DNA from: CAYOVG01 sp964407285
GTDB lineage: Bacteria; Desulfobacterota; Syntrophobacteria; Syntrophobacterales; Syntrophobacteraceae
Reading direction: 5' to 3'
NCBI GenBank assembly: GCA_964407285.1
Contig: CAYOVG010000189.1
Coordinates: forward strand, 1-13,186
Length of the DNA stretch: 13,186 nt
The notes below the pieces were generated by a model, which saw only the letters and a list, made by a program, of their open reading frames with translations, searched no databases and was not told the origin of the DNA. The position numbers and the translations under genes were made by a program. Each line of letters starts with the position of its first letter. Position 1 is the first letter of the stretch. Of the stretch, positions 1 to 7,000 are shown one piece after another.

Positions 1-141
1 GCGCACCTTCGCGCACGTTCTTGAGAGCAGAAGGTTATCCAGTTTCGGGTGAAGGACTGAAATGTTATCCAAAATGTTATCCAAGGAAAAATCCTATTCT
101 GGCGAAAGGATCTTAATTATCCAATTCCCCTGGAGAAATAC
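1..141. other. Non-coding left arm of the attachment region
   Basis: No convincing gene is seen here. The stretch carries four copies of a TTATCCA-type motif in one orientation: GTTATCCA at 34-41, 64-71 and 76-83, plus a shorter TTATCCA at 117-123. It ends directly against the tRNA-Pro-like core. It is AT-richer than the coding DNA to the right. I read it as the P-type arm of a phage attachment site, with an integrase gene probably beyond base 1. That reading is inference from the repeats; no integrase is visible. Confidence 0.55.
62..83 (+). repeat. Tandem pair ATGTTATCCA, 12-bp period (left arm)
   Basis: ATGTTATCCA occurs at 62-71 and again at 74-83, so the two copies start 12 bp apart. 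A matching pair with the same 12-bp spacing lies right of the tRNA core at 271-292. Closely spaced direct repeats flanking a core are typical of arm-type binding sites of tyrosine integrases (the lambda P' sites are an example). The binding protein is inferred; the repeats are seen directly. Confidence 0.75.
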
Positions 142-190
<49 letters not shown>

Positions 191-234
191 TGGGCACATC
201 CATAAAGGCTCTATTTAGAAAGGAATAACTGGTG

Positions 235-282
235 CCTGGATAACAATTTACGGGTGCTTTTTGGAAGAAAATGTTATCCAGG
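235..282. repeat. 11-bp perfect inverted repeat built from arm motifs
   Basis: CCTGGATAACA (235-245) and TGTTATCCAGG (272-282) are perfect reverse complements separated by 26 bases. The arms contain the same GTTATCCA motif found left of the core. It could fold as a hairpin in the transcript of the tail operon, but no T-run follows, so paired recombinase or excisionase sites are more likely than a terminator. Confidence 0.6.
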
Positions 283-292
283 ATGTTATCCA
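271..292 (+). repeat. Tandem pair ATGTTATCCA, 12-bp period (right arm)
   Basis: ATGTTATCCA occurs at 271-280 and 283-292, again 12 bp apart, mirroring the left-arm pair at 62-83 in motif, spacing and orientation. The second copy reads TTATCCACT and so also resembles a DnaA box, but the other copies do not extend to that consensus. Confidence 0.75.
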
Positions 293-303
293 CTCCTAGC
301 CAC

Positions 304-561
304 TCAAACTTCCAAGATCACTGTCTCAGACGGTATCACCGAAGAAACCCTGGAGATCAGAAAGGCGCTGCGCCCCGTGGTGCCGACGGAAACAATATGA
401 TCCGGCCCGAGTCCCGGGAAATCATCCGGAAGATACTCGGCCCAGAATTCAAGCCCATTGCGGCCTCTCACCATCACCCGCCTGTTTCCGGGATCCACCT
501 GAAGCACAGCGCAGTACGTGAGATTTTCTGGCTTCTCCCGGCGGATCAGCCGCTCCAGCAT
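304..561 (-). CDS. Small beta-rich protein, last gene of the tail operon
   Basis: An 85 aa protein starting with ATG at 561, with AGGAG nine or so bases upstream and six bases after the stop of the preceding gene. It ends beside the attachment region, so it is the last gene of the late tail operon. I do not recognise the family. After a short basic N-terminus (RLIRREK), residues about 15-80 look like alternating beta strands with glycine/proline turns, including AVLQVDPGNRRVMVRG and SAFLISRVSS. That pattern would suit a small barrel such as an OB-fold tail-tip domain, but this is inference from pattern alone. No signal peptide, membrane segment or cysteine cluster is visible. Its close spacing to the tail genes argues for a structural or assembly role. 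Confidence 0.75.
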   Translation of the reverse strand: MLERLIRREKPENLTYCAVLQVDPGNRRVMVRGRNGLEFWAEYLPDDFPGLGPDHIVSVGTTGRSAFLISRVSSVIPSETVILEV

Positions 562-567
562 GGCGCG

Positions 568-1161
568 TTATCTCCTGAGAGGCAGATAGCTGGCGGCAGT
601 GAGGGAGCTGGTGAGCCTCGTCTCTCCGCTGTCAAGGCTTTCTGCCAGGATTCGGTGTTCAATCACCTGGAGCACTTCGTCCTTGCCCCGCCTGGAACTG
701 TCGATCCTCACCGTGTCCCCGGGTTCCATCGTCGGGAGATGGGCCCCCAAGGAGATGTCTTTTGAGATCTTCGCGTGGGTGTGCGCGTCGATCTCCGCGG
801 AGGCCCGGGAGGTGATGAGTGCTTCGTTCCGGTAGATGGGGTGCTCGATCTCGTCCAGGTCCACAAATTCCCGGACACGGAGAATCCTCACCGTGTTCCC
901 GTCCTGCCCAGAGACCAGAAGGTGCCAATTGTACGTGGGCTGGAAAAAGCTCACGGGCGCCTCAGCCGCAGGTTCGTTTGCGAGGGTAACCGGGAGGGCC
1001 GTTCCGAATCCCGCGGTGACTCCATGTGCCTGGCGTTTCGTCTGGGCCAGCGCATCGGCCTGGGTGAGATAGAGCCCGGCAGCGATGGCCGACCCGGCAT
1101 CCGAGAGGCGAACGAACCACTCCCTGTTTGGGTTGACGTTCCATGAGTTGATTTCAAGCAC
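568..1161 (-). CDS. Tail protein, possible baseplate/hub C-terminal-like domain
   Basis: About 197 aa from a GTG at 1161. An earlier in-frame GTG at 1167 overlaps the previous stop, but the GGAGG at 1169-1173 sits only one base from it and seven bases from the GTG at 1161, so the later start is preferred. Counting from the longer form, the N-terminal part (about 1-65) contains an NREWFVRLSDAG-type stretch. The C-terminal half has HPIYRNEALIT near 108-118, then PGDTVRIDSSRRG near 149-161 and LQVIEHRI near 166-173, ending in GETRLTSSLTA. The order of a YR-x-EA helix start, a PGD-x-VR strand and an H-R-I strand resembles the last domain of phage hub proteins (gp27-like). That is my inference and not a firm family call. 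It overlaps the stop of the gene before it and is probably translationally coupled. Confidence 0.75.
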   Translation of the reverse strand: MLEINSWNVNPNREWFVRLSDAGSAIAAGLYLTQADALAQTKRQAHGVTAGFGTALPVTLANEPAAEAPVSFFQPTYNWHLLVSGQDGNTVRILRVREFVDLDEIEHPIYRNEALITSRASAEIDAHTHAKISKDISLGAHLPTMEPGDTVRIDSSRRGKDEVLQVIEHRILAESLDSGETRLTSSLTAASYLPLRR

Positions 1162-1163
1162 GC

Positions 1164-1700
1164 TCACACCTCCATGGCGACGGACGACACACGCTGTGCC
1201 ACGACTGATTTGAATGCGGGAACAGGCTTGATGGCCATGAGGGCCATGGCTGCATCATTCGACCCGCGACCATCGCCCAGCCAGAGTTCCAGGCCGGCGT
1301 CGGCGAACTTCAAACCCCGATCCACCACCAGAGAGAGGTGCGCTGAGCTCCGCGCCAGCTTTGCCAGGGTGAACAGCAGTGCGAGGGCTTCCCGCGATGC
1401 TCCCCATACTGAAAACTCCACCCGGGCATCTCTGAGCCCCATGGCGGCCAGCAGCATGGACAGCGCCGCATCGTTGCGCCCCTGGTTTGACGCACCGAGC
1501 AAAAGCGCCACATCCTGCCTGTCCTGTGTCGCTGCCAGAAGTGACATCACGGCATCGCGGAATGCGGTCCCGTCCGTGATTTCGAGGGCCGCCAGGATGT
1601 CGTCCACGGACATCCCCACCAGGTTCAGGTCAAGGGATGCGTCCTCAAAGGCGATTACTTCCTGCCCGGGTTCAGACACGGAATATTTCAGAATCGGCAT
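1164..1700 (-). CDS. Alanine/leucine-rich phage protein of unknown function
   Basis: A 178 aa protein starting with ATG at 1700. An in-frame TGA four codons upstream (minus strand, before the N gap) fixes this as the first possible start, although no good Shine-Dalgarno is seen. I do not recognise the family. Residues 30-60 and 100-120 look helical. A short motif appears twice: LLGASNQGRNDAALSML near 67-83 and LWLGDGRGSNDAAMALM near 140-155, sharing G-x-NDAA followed by a hydrophobic helix. That suggests internal duplication. The stop overlaps the next gene's possible GTG as GTGA. Its place in the cassette after the hub suggests a tail or tail-tip component; no enzyme motif or membrane segment is apparent. 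Confidence 0.75.
   Translation of the reverse strand: MPILKYSVSEPGQEVIAFEDASLDLNLVGMSVDDILAALEITDGTAFRDAVMSLLAATQDRQDVALLLGASNQGRNDAALSMLLAAMGLRDARVEFSVWGASREALALLFTLAKLARSSAHLSLVVDRGLKFADAGLELWLGDGRGSNDAAMALMAIKPVPAFKSVVAQRVSSVAMEV
1169..1173 (-). promoter_or_regulatory. RBS GGAGG deciding the start at 1161
   Basis: GGAGG on the minus strand lies within the last codons of the upstream gene (ATG GAG GTG TGA). It is seven bases from GTG at 1161 but abuts GTG at 1167. Normal spacing rules therefore favour the 1161 start and coupling to translation of the upstream gene. Confidence 0.6.
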
Positions 1701-1719
1701 GGTTCTATTTCAACCCATT

Positions 1720-1819
1720 NNNNNNNNNNNNNNNNNNNNNNNNNNNNNNNNNNNNNNNNNNNNNNNNNNNNNNNNNNNNNNNNNNNNNNNNNNNNNNNNN
1801 NNNNNNNNNNNNNNNNNNN
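1720..1819. other. Assembly gap (100 N)
   Basis: Exactly 100 N, the usual placeholder for a scaffold join of unknown length. It interrupts the gene starting at 2323. Bases 1701-1719 between the gap and the next ATG have one open minus frame that would read WVEIEPCRF and stop at 1688, but whether it belongs to the gene right of the gap, or to a gene hidden in the gap, cannot be told. Confidence 0.95.
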
Positions 1820-2323
1820 GACGCCGTTACTCGTTCCAGTAATGGCGCTGAGATGCAGCCCGATTTTATGGGCGCCACACACATCCCAGGTTAACGTGGG
1901 CAATACATAGTTGCCGGAGCTCGAGCCTCGCCGAAAGGCGTATTGCTGGACGAAAATCCTGGCGGGAAGGATTCCCACGACATTGGGTGTCGACTCATCG
2001 TCGAAGAGAATCGGCGTAATCGTTACGGTCCCGCCACTGACGGTCTGCTCCACTGAAACACAAAGCATGGATTTGTCGCCAACGTTGATTAGATTGTTGA
2101 GCAGATCTGCGGGCAGATTCGTCATATCAAAAGTATCAACGGCCGTGATTGCCCCACCGCTTCCTCGGACCGAGTTTCCAATGGGGGAGGGGAATTTGCC
2201 GGAGGCAAAATCCACCCTTTCGATGACGCGATCATTTGCGGCACCATCTTTCTCAAACGCATCCCTGACAGCCATGCGCAACCCTGAGGGGGCATCGGCT
2301 ATACGGATCGATTGTTCCACCAT
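1820..2323 (-). CDS. Putative tail structural protein, C-terminus lost in gap
   Basis: 168 codons are readable from ATG 2323 before the N run. The start is well supported: AAAGGAG lies about seven bases upstream and the previous gene stops three bases earlier. The family is not recognised. The N-terminus (VEQSIRIADAPSGLRMAVRDAFEK) is followed by beta-rich sequence: an ITAVDTFDMTNL segment, repeated TV-x-I strands near residues 95-105, and GTSNGV at the break. If the scaffold gap happened to be in frame, the gene would end at 1688, overlapping the next gene by 13 bases, but that cannot be assumed. The beta-rich make-up and operon position suggest a virion component of the tail tip. Confidence 0.7.
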
Positions 2324-2326
2324 GGC

Positions 2327-2566
2327 TTACTCCTTTGGGGCGTTTAGAGCATCCAACCTTGCGCGCACGGACTCCACATAATCCCTGGCGGCATCCACCG
2401 TATAGATCTGCTCGGGCTTGTAGACCTCGAGCTCCCCCGTCTCGTGGTTGCGCACCTTGATGAAAACCTCGGCCTCGATGGCTTCCACCGTTCCCGAGTT
2501 GAATATGCGCTTGGGGTGCGTGTAGCAAACTGTGTCTTCGACATCGAAAGGGACTTCAATCACCAT
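2327..2566 (-). CDS. Small acidic phage protein
   Basis: A 79 aa protein starting at ATG 2566 with a strong purine-rich site (GAGGAGAGG) just upstream. It ends three bases before the next start. Strand-like segments (VPFDVEDTVCYT, GTVEAIEAEVFIKVRN, LEVYKPEQIYTV) occupy residues 4-56, followed by a helix (about 57-76) rich in alternating charges. The family is not recognised. The fold pattern resembles small SH3- or barrel-like domains seen in phage accessory proteins, but no function can be assigned from sequence alone. Confidence 0.75.
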   Translation of the reverse strand: MVIEVPFDVEDTVCYTHPKRIFNSGTVEAIEAEVFIKVRNHETGELEVYKPEQIYTVDAARDYVESVRARLDALNAPKE

Positions 2567-2576
2567 GGTCCTCTCC

Positions 2577-2990
2577 TCACTTCAATTTTACGATCTCTGA
2601 TCTGACACTGTTGCCAGGCACTCCAGCCTTCCAGCCTCTCGTCGGGCCGCCGCCCCACTCCTGACCATATCGGGCAGACTGCCTCACGATTTTCCCTTGC
2701 CCTATGCACCACATCTCGACCGCATCGCTCCCCGGGACCCGGCCGCACAACCAGATAGCCTCCAGACGAGACTGGCCACCCCGTAAATTCTGAGAGGCCT
2801 CGACGAAGAGGTTGTATTCAGACATCCCCGAGAGAAGAATCGAATGCCCGCCGGGCAGGAAGAACTGCAGCGACTCGACGGGCCGCTGGAAGGCCTGCCC
2901 GTTCCAGCCGGGATCGAATATCCGGACGTCCCGCGACAGGTGTCTCGACCCATCCGCGAACTGAACGAGATACCTCCATGCCTTATCCAT
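2577..2990 (-). CDS. Tail-cassette protein of unknown function
   Basis: A 137 aa protein from ATG 2990. The start overlaps the upstream gene's stop in an eight-base ATGGATAA, a typical coupled junction, with AGGT upstream. It contains aromatic, beta-prone sequence such as RYLVQFADGSRHLSRDVRIF near 6-25, QFFLPGGHSILLSGM near 42-56 and EYNLFVEASQNL near 58-69. Near the C-terminus comes a basic, glycine-rich stretch (EWGGGPTRGWKAG). No family is recognised and no catalytic motif is seen. Position and composition suggest a small virion protein. Confidence 0.75.
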   Translation of the reverse strand: MDKAWRYLVQFADGSRHLSRDVRIFDPGWNGQAFQRPVESLQFFLPGGHSILLSGMSEYNLFVEASQNLRGGQSRLEAIWLCGRVPGSDAVEMWCIGQGKIVRQSARYGQEWGGGPTRGWKAGVPGNSVRSEIVKLK

Positions 2991-3636
2991 ACAGATACCT
3001 GCAGCTCAACACCGCCGTAGCGCTCAAGGGACTCATTGTCGATGGGATGAGCTGTTTGACATTGAAGTAGAGATTCTTGGCGGCATTGAGTGCGGCCGAA
3101 TCCAGCGCGATCCGGCTCGTCTCACCGGCAAGCGGTGTACCGGCCCAGATTGCCGAACCCGGCGCCGCATTGGTGGTTGCGATGGCTCGGATGGTAGAGT
3201 TCGCCGGGGTCCCGCCCCCGAGAAAGGGGCTCTCGAAGGAGTTGTGATTCGCATTGTCCCACGCTTCGAGATATGGGATGCCGGCGGTGGGCCCATCGAA
3301 GAAGATGGCGAAGACATAGCGCTTGTCTCCGCCGGACTGGCCGCCGGCACTGGTCCCCGCCAGAGGCACCTGGTCAAAGATCCCGGCTGACGCATCGTCC
3401 ACGAAGGTCTTGGGGGCCTCGATGGAACCCGACTGGGGAATGATCACGGGGAATTTCTCGCCCGTTCGCGGATCGCCGTCCGTCTGCTGGCTGTCCAGGA
3501 AAAGGATTTTGTCGGCAATCAGGTCCATAACAACCCAGTTTGATCCGGATCCGCCCGCGCCGCCGCTCGCGTTGCCTGTATTCGCGCCATCGTTGGAGGT
3601 GTTGTTGAATAGTATCACCACATTCGGTTTCGCCAT
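2983..3636 (-). CDS. Glycine/serine/alanine-rich putative structural protein
   Basis: 217 aa from ATG 3636. An in-frame TTG at 3642 would add two residues, but it touches the AGGAG site (3643-3647), while the ATG lies six bases away and is the better start. A hydrophobic N-terminal strand (PNVVILFNN) is followed by a Gly/Ser/Asn linker (about 15-33), then beta-prone sequence: WVVMDLIADKILFLD, KRYVFAIFFDG and, near the end, LYFNVKQLIP. The family is not recognised. It has no cysteine pairs (one Cys near the C-terminus) and no membrane helix. The composition suits an extracellular virion decoration or tip protein. The stop overlaps the next start. Confidence 0.78.
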   Translation of the reverse strand: MAKPNVVILFNNTSNDGANTGNASGGAGGSGSNWVVMDLIADKILFLDSQQTDGDPRTGEKFPVIIPQSGSIEAPKTFVDDASAGIFDQVPLAGTSAGGQSGGDKRYVFAIFFDGPTAGIPYLEAWDNANHNSFESPFLGGGTPANSTIRAIATTNAAPGSAIWAGTPLAGETSRIALDSAALNAAKNLYFNVKQLIPSTMSPLSATAVLSCRYLYG

Positions 3637-3645
3637 GGGCAACTC

Positions 3646-4071
3646 CTACAGCAATATGGTTTTGTCGCACTCTCCGCAAAGCAGGCGGATTCTGTACCCG
3701 GCTCGACCTTCCGCACACCCCGGGCAAATGCCCTCCTGGAACATTTCGCCTCCGCAGGATGGGCATCTGAGCTCAGAAGGAGCACGATGGACCGACATGT
3801 CGGCCTTCGACTTTGCCGGACGCGACGGAGACTTGAGAGCTTTTCCTGGCGCCGCGAAGATCTGCCCATTTATCCGAGTCCAATTCCATCCTTTAGGCAC
3901 GTCCTCAATAGAGGTGAATCTTTGTGTGTCCTCTCCTTCGCTGCTTGCCGCATCTGGTGTTTCCGTTTTCCTGGCGACACGTATCGAAAGAGCATATTTC
4001 TTCAAAGCCCCACGCACATCCTTCTGCGGATATGCGGAAAGGAAATTGCAAATCAGATCGATTGGATCCAT
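3646..4071 (-). CDS. Zinc-ribbon-like protein with three CxxC pairs
   Basis: A 141 aa protein whose ATG (4069-4071) follows the hub stop codon directly, with GGAG seven bases upstream, so the two are probably coupled. The N-terminal half (1-75) is helical then contains VPKGWNWTRINGQIF. A basic, flexible stretch (KSPSRPAKSKAD) leads to a C-terminal cysteine module with CPSC at 103-106, CPGC at 116-119 and CGEC at 132-135. The first two pairs fit a small zinc ribbon; the third may add a second site or be partnered elsewhere. Zinc binding is inferred from the pattern. It does not look like a canonical tail structural protein and could be an assembly factor, a regulator or a hub partner. Confidence 0.78.
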   Translation of the reverse strand: MDPIDLICNFLSAYPQKDVRGALKKYALSIRVARKTETPDAASSEGEDTQRFTSIEDVPKGWNWTRINGQIFAAPGKALKSPSRPAKSKADMSVHRAPSELRCPSCGGEMFQEGICPGCAEGRAGYRIRLLCGECDKTILL

Positions 4072-7000
4072 CTAACATCTCCATTCGTAAAGATGCAGCA
4101 TGGTTGTGTAGACGCCAACGACGTAATTTCTGCTTCCATCCGCGTTGCATCCGGTCGGACCAACATCAGGAACGCCAGGCCCTTCCATGCAATTCGCTTT
4201 GTTGGCAAGTATGCTGGATATACAATAGGACATATCCCTGCTGCCGCATGGCTGGTTGCAGGGGTCGACACGCAGCCTGACATTCCACCTCTGCGCTCGA
4301 TATTTCCCCTCGTAATAGTATCCGGAACCCAGGGAGACCGAAGACATAAGGGTTGAGCAATCACTGTGAGTCATGGAGCAGGTAATTTCCGGCGATTTAC
4401 ATACCCGATACAGAATCACCACCCATTTGCCGGCATTGGTGATGCGGACGTCCATCGATGCGGTTTGCCCGGACTCATCCTCCACCGTTACCGTGTAGGA
4501 CCCGCAGGCGCTTTCAACAAGCGTGACAAACCCATCCTGATCGATTGACGCCCCGGTGCCGCTTATCGACCAGGACAGCTCCCCGAAACCACCGCTTGCC
4601 GTGTATTGCCACCCCCCGGGCTTCGTGACGGCATCCGGTCCGGATACAGCCAGTTTCGCCGCCTTGCAGGAACCGATACAGTGCGCGATAGCCTCCTGTT
4701 TCAACTCCTCGTAGGTTTCCCAAAATTCAGGGGTTGCGAACGGGATGCCCATGCGCTGTGTGACAATATCGAAAACAGGTTTGTAACTCGCCCCGTCGTA
4801 GCCTTGAGTAGTGCCGAACTTGTCGAACTCGGACTCGCACATCTTTTCGCAGGAACAATTGTGAAAACCGCCTGGGTCGAAATTGTAGGCCGCAAAGCGG
4901 TTTGACAGGCACTGGGAAGTCGGGTGCTGACTGCAATCCGACGCTTTGCACGTATCCGGAGGGTGGTCGCAATCCTGCCAGGGCCAGCAGCCACGCACGC
5001 CGCCTTTCTCGCAGCAAATCTCCCCCTTACCGCACTTCACCACCGTCTGGTCAGCCTTGACACAATCGGGTTTAGGCTCCGTATCCCAATTGTTGCTGTT
5101 TGGTTTGTTTGGCTTATCGGATTTCGGCAAGCCCGTGCTGGAACATTGAGACGAAGGCCAACAGCCCGTCTTTCCTGTGATCTTGTTTTTGCAACACGTT
5201 GTCCCGGGAGGGCATTGAACGGAGCCGCCCCCGAAGGTTTTGTCGCAATCCTCCGGCCTGTGGCACCCCAATACGCCGCTTCGGTAGCAATAGACGAACC
5301 CGGGCCCGCAAGTGTCAAGTTCCGAAGGTTGAAAACAACCCTCGGTGGCTCCCTTCCTTCCGTAGACCTTTCCGGACCCGCCGTCAGGCCTCTGGTTGTC
5401 CACCTCGGAGTTGTCCCAGCAACCTTCGACGCCTGCCTTGTAGCCCCAGATCTTTCCGATCCCGCAATCATCACAGTCCTGCACGGGCCGGCAGCCGTAC
5501 ACTCCACTCTTCTTGCACCAGACCTGGCCTTCCTGGCAGTTCACAGGGAGCTGGTCGCACGGCATGGGCTCGCTTTCGCAAAGGCCGTCGTTGCAACACC
5601 CGTCCGGGCTGTTTTCATCCCCGACGGAGACCTGGGCAAAGGCTTCCGTGGGCGCCTCGCGGCTCGTCCGGATGAGCGCCCGGATGCGGTCCGTTCCGGG
5701 GGCCAGTCCCTTGAAGACGTTCACCACCGCCCCCACGGCCGTGTATTCGGCCACGAACTCCGTCCCCGTGACCCATGCGGAATTCAGGGTCACGGTCTTC
5801 CCCGAGTGGGAGGCGTAGAGATTGCCGCCGTATTTGAGGATGTTCCCCTCATCGTCCTGGGTGAACCGGTAGATCCCCGAAACGCCGGCCGGGAACATCT
5901 CCAAAGTCACCTGACAGAGCCCCGAGATCTCGTTCACGGCCGACACCTTTTCGTTGGTGACGTTGACCGTGCCCACCGAGCTGGACGTCCAGGCAAGGGA
6001 ACCATGCGACGGAACCGTGTCGATGGTCATGTAGACCAGCCGGCCATCGGTGACGGGGGCTCCTCCGATCTCCACGTAGGCCAGCAGCCGTGCCGCCTCT
6101 CCGATCTGGATGGAATAGGGGTTTGCCTTGAGCGTGATGCTGGGGGGGCAGGCACACGGGTTGTCGATGTAGATGTCCCGGGAATCGGAGCTCCCTCCCA
6201 CCACCGCGGACACCTTTTCCGTTCCCGGCTCGGACCCTCCCGTGAGCACGTTCACCGCGACGCCCTCCACCTGGTAGCTCACCACCAGCAGCTGGTCGCA
6301 GAATTGGAGGCGCCTGGCCAGCCGTATGGTGTTCCCGTCGATTTCAAAACCGTCGGCGGCCAGGTTGTTCGTCCGGCCCGTGTCCTTCTTCGCCCACACC
6401 CCCGTGACCGACTTGGGCGGGAAGGCCGTCTGCACCTCGTAAAAGGTGGACGCGCGCTGTTCCTCGCCGGGAATCAGGACGGTCTGCGTGTTGGTGTATT
6501 CCTGCTGAAACGTGGCCAGTCCATATTTCGCCGCCCATTGCACCGGGATGTTTTCAACCGGGAGCCCGTCCTGGTCGGTGACTCTCGCGTAAGCCCTGGC
6601 TTTGCCCCCCGCCTGCAGGCATTCATTGGACACGGTGAGCCGCACCCCGTAGCCCGAAAGAGACCCCGCACCCGAAATTTTCACCCGGTTTCCGAAGTCC
6701 GGCCATTCGGGCTCCTCGGCCATCTGGGCGAGGACAGCGTCCGTGACGTCGTGGTCCGCGGCCTCCGGCGCCCGGTCGATCTTCCGAATGCGCACATGCC
6801 CGGCCCGGTCCGTGGTCAGGACGGCGTTCTCCCCGTGGGCCAGGTGGATCAGCTCGGATATGACCTCCACCGGGTACACGTTGTCCGCCTGGTAGCTGAA
6901 GGCATAGATCAGGAAGTCGGGGATCTCGCAGAAGGCAGGGTCCCAGGACAAACCGGCCGGCTCGCACATCTCCCGGCAGATGTCGTAAAAGGTGGTGAGC

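Larger units (their letters stand above)
191..303. other. Non-coding right arm of the attachment region
   Basis: This interval between the tRNA core and the stop codon of the last tail gene holds no gene. It contains an inverted GTTATCCA copy (237-244 as TGGATAAC) and two direct copies (273-280 and 285-292). No clear intrinsic terminator with a T-run is seen for the tail operon. I interpret it as the second arm of a phage attachment site. Confidence 0.55.

Noticed and set aside
271..765. Plus-strand open frame across the end of the tail operon
   Set aside because: Its start lies in the arm repeats without a ribosome site and the translation is unstructured; the opposite strand carries two coupled genes with good ribosome sites.
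4072..5600. Diversity-generating retroelement target in the hub C-terminus
   Set aside because: No template repeat, reverse transcriptase or adenine-biased variable segment is visible in the window; the cysteine repeats explain the unusual composition.
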